Shown piece by piece: positions 33,587 to 40,305 of a stretch of DNA of 64,000 bases; the first letter of the stretch is position 1, and each line of letters starts with the position of its first letter. The position numbers were made by a program, and so were the translations under genes. This stretch comes from Bradyrhizobium sp. Tv2a-2 (GTDB lineage Bacteria; Pseudomonadota; Alphaproteobacteria; Rhizobiales; Xanthobacteraceae): the NCBI RefSeq assembly GCF_000472425.1, contig NZ_AXAI01000002.1:187265-251264 (forward strand). Direction: 5' to 3'. The notes beneath the pieces are model-generated. The model was given only the letters and a program-made list of their open reading frames with translations. It made no database searches and was not told the origin of the DNA.

Positions 33587-34459
33587 ATGGACATCGCGAG
33601 CATTGCTTTCTCGGCGCTCTATCAATTCGGCGATGCTTTCGCATTCCTGGTGCTGTCGGCCTGCGGGCTCGCAGTGATCTTCGGCATGATGGGCGTGATC
33701 AATCTCGCCCATGGCGAGTTCATCATGTGCGGCGCCTATGTCACGGCATCGACTGTGCATGCGGGCCTGCCGTTGCCGCTGGGGATCCTGTGCGGCGCGG
33801 CCGCCTCGGCGCTGGCCGGCGTGGTGGTCGAGCTCCTCGTGATCCGCCAGCTCTACGAGCGGCCGCTCGACACCATCGTGGCCACCTGGGGGCTTAGCCT
33901 GATCGCAACCCAGGGCACGCTGATCCTGGTAGGCTCGACCATGGCAGGCGTGGGCACGCCGTTCGGCAGCTTTCAGGTCGGCCAGTATTCCTATTCCATC
34001 TATCGTATCGTGCTGTTTACGGCCGCGCTGGGCGTGCTCGGCGGGCTGTATGCGCTGTTCAACTGGACGCGGTTCGGCGTGCTAGCGCGGGCGACCATCC
34101 AGGTGCCGCACATGGCGGCCGCGCTCGGCGTCGATACCAGGCTGATCTACAGCCTGACCTTTGCCTGCGGCGCGGGACTGGCGGGACTTGCCGGCGGCCT
34201 CTACGCCCCGACTATGACGCTGGTGCCGACCATGGGCTCCACCTTCATCATGGAAGCCTTCGTCACGGTGGTGATCGGAGGCGCCGACGTGTTCCTCGGC
34301 ACCGCACCCGCGGGGGGCGTGCTGGCGGTGGTCAAGTCGGCAATGACCTCCTGGCAGGGGCAATTGTTCGGTCAGATCGGCCTGCTGATCGCGGTGATCA
34401 TCGTGGTGCGGATTCTGCCGAAGGGCATTTCCGGTTTTGTGTTGCGCGAGCGCGCCTGA
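33587..34459 (+). CDS. UrtB/LivH-like ABC transporter permease (module A)
   Basis: 290-aa inner-membrane permease of the LivH/UrtB group with about eight helices. GLAVIFGMMGVINLAHGEFIMCGAYV is the signature; FIMEAFVTVVIGGADVFLGTAPAGGVLAVV and ILPKGISG are typical UrtB/FmdE-like ends. ATG 33587 was chosen: the frame is open much further upstream, but that part lies inside the substrate-binding protein gene. The 107-bp gap before it is long for this operon and lacks a strong Shine-Dalgarno. Forms the channel with the UrtC-like permease. Confidence 0.86.
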   Translation: MDIASIAFSALYQFGDAFAFLVLSACGLAVIFGMMGVINLAHGEFIMCGAYVTASTVHAGLPLPLGILCGAAASALAGVVVELLVIRQLYERPLDTIVATWGLSLIATQGTLILVGSTMAGVGTPFGSFQVGQYSYSIYRIVLFTAALGVLGGLYALFNWTRFGVLARATIQVPHMAAALGVDTRLIYSLTFACGAGLAGLAGGLYAPTMTLVPTMGSTFIMEAFVTVVIGGADVFLGTAPAGGVLAVVKSAMTSWQGQLFGQIGLLIAVIIVVRILPKGISGFVLRERA

Positions 34460-34472
34460 AGGAGTGCTTGCC

Positions 34473-35534
34473 GTGAACAGCATGCGCATCCTGCTCCGCC
34501 GTCTCGAAGGCCCGCAGACCGTCGGCCGCGGCCCGGCGTTCTGGAGTCTGTTCGTGCTCGTTCTTGCGGGAGCCTGCGTCTATCCGCTGGTCGCCGATGG
34601 CTACACGGTCGGCAACACCGTCTACTTCTTTGTCTGGGTGTTCATCGCGCTCAGCCTGTGTCTGATCTGGGGCTATGGCGGCTCGCTGAGCTTCGGACAA
34701 ACCGCCTTTTTCGGCATCGCCGGCTATGGCTATGGCATTCTCACGCTGAATTTCGGTGCGGCCTATGGCTTCACCCTGGTGGCGCTGCTGCTCGCGGTCG
34801 GCATCGCCGCGTTCTTTGCGCTGCTGCTCGGCTATTTCATGTTCTTCGGCCGTATTGCCGGTGTTTTCCTCGGCATCGTGACGCTGGCGGTGACGTTGAC
34901 GCTCGAGCGCTTCATGGCGCAGACGGCAGGGCCGGAATGGCACATCGGCGTTGCCAGGCTCAACGGCTTCAATGGCATGAGCGCGATGCCGCCGCTGACG
35001 ATACCCTGGCCCGGCGGCGACATCGTGTTGTTCGCCGATATTGGCCTCTATTATCTCGTGCTTGGTCTGCTGGTGTTCGTCTATCTCGGCCTGCGCATCC
35101 TGATGAACTCGGCGTTCGGCAATGTCATCGTCGCCATCAGGGAAAACCCTGAACGCGCGGAGATGCTGGGCTACGACATCAGGAAATATCAGCTGATCAC
35201 CTTCATCATCGGCGCGGCGTTGGCCGGACTCTCGGGCGTGCTCTACACGGTCTGGGGGCAATACATCACGCCGTCGAGCATGGGCATGACGGCGGCAGCG
35301 CTGCCCTTGATCTGGGTCGCGGTCGGCGGGCGCAGCGATCTCACCTCTACCCTGATCGGAACTCTGCTGGTGCTCGCGGCGTTCCAGGCGCTCACCATCT
35401 ACGGCAGCCAATATGCCCTTGTCTTCATGGGCGTGCTCCTGGTGCTGACCGTGCTGATCGCGCCCAACGGGCTCGTGCTCGGCGCCATGAATCTGCTGTC
35501 CCGGTTCGGCATGCGCAAGGCAGAGGGGAAATAG
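34473..35534 (+). CDS. UrtC/LivM-like ABC transporter permease (module A)
   Basis: 353-aa inner-membrane permease. LCLIWGYGGSLSFGQTAFFGIAGYGYG is the UrtC/LivM hallmark, with YFMFFGRIAGVFLGIVTLAVTLTLERF and GNVIVAIRENPERAEMLGYD following. GTG 34473 is preceded by AAGGAG at 8 bases and fits best; ATG 34482 is nine bases on. The start lies 13 bases after the UrtB-like stop. Partner of the UrtB-like permease in the same importer. Confidence 0.86.
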   Translation: MNSMRILLRRLEGPQTVGRGPAFWSLFVLVLAGACVYPLVADGYTVGNTVYFFVWVFIALSLCLIWGYGGSLSFGQTAFFGIAGYGYGILTLNFGAAYGFTLVALLLAVGIAAFFALLLGYFMFFGRIAGVFLGIVTLAVTLTLERFMAQTAGPEWHIGVARLNGFNGMSAMPPLTIPWPGGDIVLFADIGLYYLVLGLLVFVYLGLRILMNSAFGNVIVAIRENPERAEMLGYDIRKYQLITFIIGAALAGLSGVLYTVWGQYITPSSMGMTAAALPLIWVAVGGRSDLTSTLIGTLLVLAAFQALTIYGSQYALVFMGVLLVLTVLIAPNGLVLGAMNLLSRFGMRKAEGK

Positions 35535-35537
35535 CCG

Positions 35538-36254
35538 ATGGCGCTGCTCGAACTGCGCAGGCTCAACAAGCATTTCGGCGGCCTGCACGTCACCAACTCG
35601 GTCGACCTCGCGCTCGATGCCGGCGAGATCCATTGCCTGATTGGCCCCAATGGCGCCGGAAAGAGCACGCTGTTCAGGTTGATCCTCGGCGAATATCATC
35701 CGGGCAGCGGCGATATTTATTTCGCGGGCGAGAACATCACGCCGCTTAAATCCTTCGCGCGCATCCATCGCGGTCTGTCCGTGAAATTCCAGGTGCCGGG
35801 TGTTTTCAAAGGGCTGTCGGTGCGGCAGAATCTCGAGATTGCGCTGCAAAGCCGCCATCGCGGCGTCGGGCTCGAGCGGGAGATCGACGGTCTGTTGTCG
35901 TTTCTCGGGCTCGCGGCGGAGCAGTGGCAGACCGCTGGCAATCTCAGCCACGGCCAGAAGCAGTGGCTCGAAATCGGCATGGCGATCAGCCTGAAGCCAC
36001 GGCTTCTGCTGCTGGATGAGCCGACGGCCGGCATGTCGCCGGAGGAGACGTACCAGACCGGCGAGATGGTGCAGCGGCTGAACGCGGAGGGTATGACCGT
36101 GCTTGCCATCGAGCACGACATGGCGTTCGTGCGGCAGGTGGCGCAGCGGGTAACGGTGTTGCATCTCGGGCAGGTGTTCGCGCAGGGCTCGATCGACCAG
36201 ATCGTCGCCGATGAGCGCGTCGCCGCGATCTATCTGGGGCAGGCCCATGGATAG
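35538..36254 (+). CDS. UrtD/LivG-like ABC transporter ATP-binding protein (module A)
   Basis: 238-aa ATPase subunit. Walker A GPNGAGKST at about 36-44, the UrtD-type stretch LSVKFQVPGVFKGLSVRQNLEI, signature LSHGQKQWLEIGMAIS and Walker B LLLLDEPTAGMSPEE, end motif AAIYLGQAHG. KFQVPGVFKGLSV separates UrtD from LivG. ATG 35538 is 3 bases after the UrtC-like stop. Overlaps the UrtE-like gene by 8 bases. Confidence 0.88.
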   Translation: MALLELRRLNKHFGGLHVTNSVDLALDAGEIHCLIGPNGAGKSTLFRLILGEYHPGSGDIYFAGENITPLKSFARIHRGLSVKFQVPGVFKGLSVRQNLEIALQSRHRGVGLEREIDGLLSFLGLAAEQWQTAGNLSHGQKQWLEIGMAISLKPRLLLLDEPTAGMSPEETYQTGEMVQRLNAEGMTVLAIEHDMAFVRQVAQRVTVLHLGQVFAQGSIDQIVADERVAAIYLGQAHG

Positions 36255-36972
36255 GGAAACACGCAAGGAAGTGCTTCTGACCACGCTGGGCTTGCGTGCC
36301 GGCTATGGCGGCAAGCCGGTGCTGCAGGGGCTCGAGATCGAGGTGCGGGAGACCGAGATCGTCGCCGTGATCGGTCGCAATGGCGTCGGCAAATCGACCC
36401 TGATGAAGAGCCTGATCGGGCTGGTGCCGGCGATGAGCGGCTCCATCGTCTATCGCGGCGAGCCGATCGAGCTGTTGCCGGCACACAAACGCGCGCGCCT
36501 CGGCATCGGCTATGTACCGCAGGGCCGCGACGTCTTTCCCCGCCTGACCGTCGGCGAGAACATCGCCGTTGGCGCGGCGATCAACGGCGACATCCCGGAG
36601 GAGGGACGCAAGCGCGTGGTGGACGCGTTCCCGATCCTGGAGGAGCGCTGGCACCAGCGCGCGGGCACCATGTCCGGCGGCCAGCAGCAGCAGCTTGCGA
36701 TCGGCCGCGTACTCGTCGCCGATCCCCATCTCATTCTGCTTGATGAGCCGTCCGAAGGCATTCAGCCGAACATCGTTCAGGACATCGCCCGCAACATGGT
36801 CGAGCTCAACCGCAAGACGGGCGTGACCATCATCCTGGTCGAGCAGAATCTGGACATGATCCGCGCCATGGCGCAGCGCTGCTACGTCATGGACAAGGGG
36901 CGCATCGTCGCCAGCCTCGACGGCAGCGCCCTTCATGATGAAATGGAAATGCGACGCCACCTCGCGGTGTGA
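36247..36972 (+). CDS. UrtE/LivF-like ABC transporter ATP-binding protein (module A)
   Basis: 241-aa ATPase subunit. Walker A GRNGVGKST at about 43-51, signature MSGGQQQQLAIGRVL, Walker B LILLDEPSEGIQPNIV; the EGIQPNIV wording is characteristic of UrtE. ATG 36247 (MDRETRKEVLLTTLGLRAGYGG) overlaps the previous stop by 8 bases. Completes a five-gene UrtABCDE-type importer placed between amiR and fmdA. The 31-bp gap to fmdA carries GAGGAG before that gene. Confidence 0.88.
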   Translation: MDRETRKEVLLTTLGLRAGYGGKPVLQGLEIEVRETEIVAVIGRNGVGKSTLMKSLIGLVPAMSGSIVYRGEPIELLPAHKRARLGIGYVPQGRDVFPRLTVGENIAVGAAINGDIPEEGRKRVVDAFPILEERWHQRAGTMSGGQQQQLAIGRVLVADPHLILLDEPSEGIQPNIVQDIARNMVELNRKTGVTIILVEQNLDMIRAMAQRCYVMDKGRIVASLDGSALHDEMEMRRHLAV

Positions 36973-37003
36973 GCGTCCGGAGCCGACAACAGAGGAGACC
37001 ACC

Positions 37004-37993
37004 ATGGCATGGCTGCAAAATTCGATCATGGCCCGCAGGGGCATCGCCAAGGGCGAGCGCGGCGTCCATCACATGATCACCGAGGCGGATCAGGGCAAGT
37101 ATCACTACGTCTACGGACCCTATGTGAAGCCGGTCCTCACCGTTGATCCCGGCGCGGTCGTCTCCGCCGAGACCCATGATGCCTTCGAAGGCGCGATCAA
37201 GCACGAAACCGACAGCCCGTCCAAGATCCTCAATTTCCCCTATCTGAATCCGCAGAACGGCCCGGTCTGGGTCAACGGGGCGGAGAAGGGCGACACGCTC
37301 GCGGTCCATATCGAAAGCATCGTCCCGCGCGGCCCGCAGCCGTGCGGGACGACCGTGATCATGCCCGAGTTCGGCGGCTTGGTCGGCACTGGGCAGACTG
37401 CGCTGCTCAATCCGCCCTTGCCGGAGCGGGTCAAGAAGCTCGAGATCGACGTCAAGACCGGCACCAAGTGGAACGAGAAGATCACGCTGCCCTATGAACC
37501 GTTCATTGGCACGATCGGCACGTCGCCCGAGATCGAGGCGATCTCCTCGCTGCAGCCGGACTACTACGGCGGCAATATGGACCTGCCCGATGTCGGTGTG
37601 GGCGCGGTGATCTACCTGCCGGTCAATACCAAGGGCGCTCTGCTTTATGTCGGCGATTGCCATGCCGCGCAGGGCGATGGCGAGCTCTGCGGCGTCGCCA
37701 TCGAGCATCCGACCGTGACGACCCTGCACATCGATCTCATCAAGGGCTGGACCATCGCATGGCCCCGGCTCGAGACCTCCGAGTTCATCATGACCATCGG
37801 CTCGGCGCGACCGATGGAGGATGCCGCGCGCATCGCCTATCGCGAGCTGTGCCGCTGGATGGCGGCCGATTACGGCTTCGATGAGATCGAAGCCTACATG
37901 CTGCTGACGCAGGCCGGCCGGGTGCGGCTCGGCAACATGGTCGACCCGAAATACACCCTCGGCGCCTCGATCAAGAAGTCCTTCCTGGTCTAG
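37004..37993 (+). CDS. fmdA: Formamidase/acetamidase FmdA
   Basis: 329-aa cytoplasmic amidohydrolase of the FmdA/AmdA family, which hydrolyses formamide or acetamide to ammonia and the acid. Family blocks visible: DPGAVVSAETHDAFEG, VNGAEKGDTLAVHIESI, YYGGNMDLPDVGVGAVIYLP and VGDCHAAQGDGELCG, the last holding likely metal and active-site residues, and ETSEFIMTIGS. Length is shorter than the 400-aa Methylophilus FmdA and fits the shorter acetamidase form. ATG 37004 follows AGAGGAG. Last gene of module A; Methylophilus fmdA is likewise tied to an FmdDEF amide importer, which supports the assignment. Its stop codon lies inside a long palindromic repeat. Confidence 0.92.
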   Translation: MAWLQNSIMARRGIAKGERGVHHMITEADQGKYHYVYGPYVKPVLTVDPGAVVSAETHDAFEGAIKHETDSPSKILNFPYLNPQNGPVWVNGAEKGDTLAVHIESIVPRGPQPCGTTVIMPEFGGLVGTGQTALLNPPLPERVKKLEIDVKTGTKWNEKITLPYEPFIGTIGTSPEIEAISSLQPDYYGGNMDLPDVGVGAVIYLPVNTKGALLYVGDCHAAQGDGELCGVAIEHPTVTTLHIDLIKGWTIAWPRLETSEFIMTIGSARPMEDAARIAYRELCRWMAADYGFDEIEAYMLLTQAGRVRLGNMVDPKYTLGASIKKSFLV

Positions 37994-38091
37994 AGCACTT
38001 CCGGTTCTGATTGAATCAGAACCGGAGCTCTAGATTCTTGTTTTGACGCGTTTTCTTCACGCGAACCGGTCTCCACTTCGCTCGAAAACAC
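37989..38091. repeat. Palindromic intergenic repeat element, Bradyrhizobium-type
   Basis: Begins with CTAGAGC, then a 13-bp perfect inverted repeat TCCGGTTCTGATT / AATCAGAACCGGA around one base (37999-38025), closed by GCTCTAG. It is followed by TTTGACGCGTTTTCTTCACG and AACCGGT-rich sequence to 38091. From memory this composite recurs between genes in Bradyrhizobium and relatives. It starts inside the fmdA stop codon region and separates fmdA from the convergent amiR copy; the palindrome can end transcription from both sides. Confidence 0.75.
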
Positions 38092-38167
38092 TCAAGGCCT
38101 TCGCCATGCGACTGCCGCACAGCTATCGCGAGCCGATCAGGGAGCGGCAGCCGCCAGCCTCATAGGG

Positions 38168-38770
38168 TCAAGCCGTACGGCTGGACCGGTTCGGCATGCC
38201 GCCGAGTGCGATGATGTCCGCGCTCAACTGCTCGACCGTCGTGCGATGCCGCATCGCGGTCTGCCGGATCAGCGTGAATGCATCGTCTTCGCAGAGGCCG
38301 TGGTTGCGCATCAGCTGCAGCACGGCGCCGAATACCACGCGGCGGGCGCGGATCCGGTCCTCGAGCTTCTCGACATAGGCGGCACCCTCGCTGCGCCGCT
38401 GCGCGCAATCGAAGGCGACCACCAGTGCCGTATAGAGGCCGGCCGAACGCAGTGGCTTGATCAGGAACGAGGTGGGCTGCAGGTCGAGCAGCCATTTCAG
38501 CCGGCTGGGAGTTTCGGTGCCGATCAAGGCGATCACCGGCACGCTTGTTTTCAGCGGCGGGGCGCTGTCGGGCTTGATCGGAATGCTGTCCGCGTCGAGG
38601 ACAATGACATCAATCCCGGTGTCCGGAACCACCAGGGCTTCCGGATCGGTCTCGGCCACCGACATGCCGAGCCGGCCGAGCTGCCGGCGCAGAATGGACA
38701 TGTCCCGCTCGTCTCGCATGATCATGAGCGCGTGCCGGCCGCGCACGGAGAAAGGCGATGGTCTCGTCAT
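38168..38770 (-). CDS. amiR: AmiR-like ANTAR-domain antiterminator (module B)
   Basis: 200-aa RNA-binding regulator, paralog of the one at 31567. Pseudo-receiver about residues 12-125 (IDVIVLDADSIPI, VPVIALIGTETPSRLKWLLDLQPTSFLIKPLRSAGLYTALV) and ANTAR about 135-190 (RARRVVFGAVLQLMRNHGLCEDDAFTLIRQTAMRHRTTVEQL). The ETPSRLKWLLDL..TSFLIKP block aligns with EAPSRLKALVNLGATSFLRKP of module A. ATG 38770 overlaps the amiC copy stop by four bases. Reads toward fmdA. Its best target is the two-hairpin leader at 40224-40274 on the other strand of the divergent region. Confidence 0.88.
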   Translation of the reverse strand: MTRPSPFSVRGRHALMIMRDERDMSILRRQLGRLGMSVAETDPEALVVPDTGIDVIVLDADSIPIKPDSAPPLKTSVPVIALIGTETPSRLKWLLDLQPTSFLIKPLRSAGLYTALVVAFDCAQRRSEGAAYVEKLEDRIRARRVVFGAVLQLMRNHGLCEDDAFTLIRQTAMRHRTTVEQLSADIIALGGMPNRSSRTA

Positions 38771-39948
38771 GTCACGACACGCAGATGCGTTGGCCGCCGC
38801 GCGGTCGCATCCCCTTGCTTGTCCGGCCGGGCGCCGACCGAGGCGAAATCGAGATGGGAGAGGTAGGGGTCGGGGCGTTCCGGCGCGTCAGCCTCCCAGA
38901 AGATCTCGAACCGGCAGCCGTCCACGGCGCGGGCGAGCCGCGGCGTGAGAAAGCAATGATTGTTGTCGGGATCGACCCAGACTGGTCCTTGTGGCGAATT
39001 GTAGCAGTCGTTGGCGGCAGCGCGCCGAACCGCGGCAACGTCGACGGAGCCGGCTCGGCGGATCGCCCGTGCCAGCAGCATGATGCAGACATAGGTCGAT
39101 TGGCTGTCCACGGAGACATGGCTGTCATCGCCGTGACGTGCCTTCCAGCGCGCGACGAAGGCCTGGTTCTCCGGCTCCTCGATGCTCTCGAAATAGGCTG
39201 ACGAGGTGATGCAGCCGACCGAAGCGGCGGGCCCGATCATCTTCAGCTCCGGCTCGCAGAGGCTGCAGCTCAGCACGGGAATGGACAATCCGGCCCGTGC
39301 CGAGGCCGCGTGAAGCGCGCGCATGAAGCTGTAGCTGGATTCCCCGACCAGCGTATTGAAGACAGCCGGCGGCCTGCGGTCGATGATCTCGCCGACGATG
39401 TGATCGACCGAGATATCGCCAAGCTCCAGTAGCCGCTCGGCGAGCAGGCGCCCGCCGGCCGAGGCGACGAGGTCGCGCAGCACGCGGTTGGTTTCCCAGG
39501 TCCATACATAGTTCGAGCCGGCGCAGAACACGTCGCTGGCGATGTGTTCCAGCATGTGGCGTACCAGCGGCACCACCGTGTGGTTCGGCGCTGCCCCGAC
39601 ATAGATCACATTATCGCTGCTCTCGAAGCCTTCATAGCGCGCGGGGTGCCAGAGCAGGCGCTCGGTACGCTCGACAATCGGAATGACCTGCTTGCGCGAG
39701 GCCGAGGTGTAGCAGCCGACGATGTGGTCGACGCCCGCGCTGCGGATGAGGTCCTCGCATGCGGCATGGTAGGCCGGGACGACGCCGCCGGGATCGCGCA
39801 AGTGTGGGGTGAAGGTAAAGTCGAACGTCGCGCTCTGGTTGATCTCGTCGACGGCCATCAAGGCGCTCTTTTCCATCTCGCGCCCCATCATCGCGTAGGG
39901 GCCGGAACGGGAAAAGACGAGTCCCAGAGGGATCGACGGTTTTGTCAT
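38767..39948 (-). CDS. amiC: AmiC-like amide-sensing protein (module B)
   Basis: 393-aa binding-fold protein without signal peptide, paralog of the copy at 30410. IPLGLVFSRSGPYAMMGREMEKSALMAV and GCYTSASRKQVIPIVERTERLLWHPARYEGFESSDNVIYVG match AmiC. The start is doubtful. ATG 39948 aligns with the other copy but lacks a Shine-Dalgarno; ATG 39984 or GTG 39987 would add 12 or 13 residues. A near-perfect Shine-Dalgarno occurs at 40013-40021 but too far from any of these. Overlaps amiR by four bases. Divergent from amidase 1 over a 357-bp region. Sequence differences from copy A suggest a different amide as ligand. Confidence 0.85.
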   Translation of the reverse strand: MTKPSIPLGLVFSRSGPYAMMGREMEKSALMAVDEINQSATFDFTFTPHLRDPGGVVPAYHAACEDLIRSAGVDHIVGCYTSASRKQVIPIVERTERLLWHPARYEGFESSDNVIYVGAAPNHTVVPLVRHMLEHIASDVFCAGSNYVWTWETNRVLRDLVASAGGRLLAERLLELGDISVDHIVGEIIDRRPPAVFNTLVGESSYSFMRALHAASARAGLSIPVLSCSLCEPELKMIGPAASVGCITSSAYFESIEEPENQAFVARWKARHGDDSHVSVDSQSTYVCIMLLARAIRRAGSVDVAAVRRAAANDCYNSPQGPVWVDPDNNHCFLTPRLARAVDGCRFEIFWEADAPERPDPYLSHLDFASVGARPDKQGDATARRPTHLRVVT

Positions 39949-40007
39949 CGGCTCGGTCCGAAAGCCCTGTCTCAGCCTTTTCATCACACGTCATCGCAAG
40001 CGCCTCG

Positions 40008-40030
40008 ATCGGTCACCTCCTTTGACCGAT
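40008..40030 (-). promoter_or_regulatory. Inverted repeat displaying a Shine-Dalgarno sequence in its loop
   Basis: Arms ATCGGTCA / TGACCGAT (8 bp, perfect) around 7 bases that read AAGGAGG on the minus strand. In the amiC leader this hairpin would show the full anti-Shine-Dalgarno complement in its loop, yet no start codon lies at normal spacing. Could be a protein operator or an RNA switch. Confidence 0.5.
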
Positions 40031-40120
40031 GCGGCTGCGCGCCAATTGTGCGGCGCCCGCTCAAAAAAGGAGCCCGCGTCAGATTGACAAGCCAGACGAG
40101 ACTAAGACACAATCCTGTTC

Positions 40121-40134
40121 CACGTAAATACGTG
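40121..40134. promoter_or_regulatory. 14-bp palindrome, possible operator
   Basis: CACGTAAATACGTG, 6-bp perfect arms with AA centre, midway in the divergent region. Form and place fit a dimeric regulator site serving amiC and amidase promoters. Confidence 0.35.
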
Positions 40135-40195
40135 TGCAACGAAACAGTCCCGCGCAGCCGACGACGTCTGGGTGACGACCTCCAAAATTTCGTTC

Positions 40196-40210
40196 TGGCA
40201 CGTAGATCGA
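40196..40210 (+). promoter_or_regulatory. Degenerate sigma-54-like promoter before the amidase leader
   Basis: TGGCACG at 40196-40202 is a perfect -24 box, but the -12 region reads TCGAC instead of TTGCA and lacks the GC pair at the required N10 spacing. If used, transcription would begin near 40222, right at the first leader hairpin, which is why it is listed. Weak. Confidence 0.3.
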
Positions 40211-40223
40211 CATTCATAGCTAA

Positions 40224-40275
40224 GGCAGTGAAGCCATTCGGGGCCCTCGCAGGCCACGGGTGGCTTGTTTCGTTT
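40224..40275 (+). promoter_or_regulatory. Candidate ANTAR (AmiR) antiterminator/terminator leader of the amidase operon
   Basis: Hairpin P1: GGC (40224-40226), hexaloop AGTGAA, GCC (40233-40235). Hairpin P2: GCC (40253-40255), hexaloop ACGGGT, GGC (40262-40264). Both loops have A at position 1 and G at position 4, the stated requirement of ANTAR targets, and they are 17 bases apart. A competing long stem pairs AAGCCA (40231-40236) with TGGCTT (40261-40266), with an inner GGCC/GGCC stem, followed by GTTTCGTTT. That stem uses arms of both P1 and P2, so binding by AmiR would prevent it. The amidase starts at 40306. Confidence 0.65.
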
Positions 40276-40305
40276 GCGTGCCGAACGGGAAGGAACGGGT
40301 GAAAC

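Larger units (their letters stand above)
39949..40305. other. Gene-less divergent control region (357 bp) between module B amiC and amidase 1
   Basis: Contains an 8-bp-arm inverted repeat with an AAGGAGG loop (40008-40030), a GCGCC/GGCGC stem-loop (40039-40056), the palindrome CACGTAAATACGTG (40121-40134), a TGGCACG box (40196-40202) and the amidase leader hairpins (40224-40275). No gene was recognised. The density of symmetric elements marks it as the main control region of module B. Confidence 0.6.

Noticed and set aside
34398..36284. A 628-codon minus-strand frame over the module A permease and ATPase genes
   Set aside because: Antisense shadow; composition is Arg/Gln/Glu/His-rich and matches no domain, while the plus strand has intact permease and ABC motifs.
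40039..40056. GCGCC/GGCGC stem-loop as a terminator for module B amiC or the amidase
   Set aside because: Short 5-bp stem without a T-run on either strand and not adjacent to a gene end; kept only as a note within the control region.
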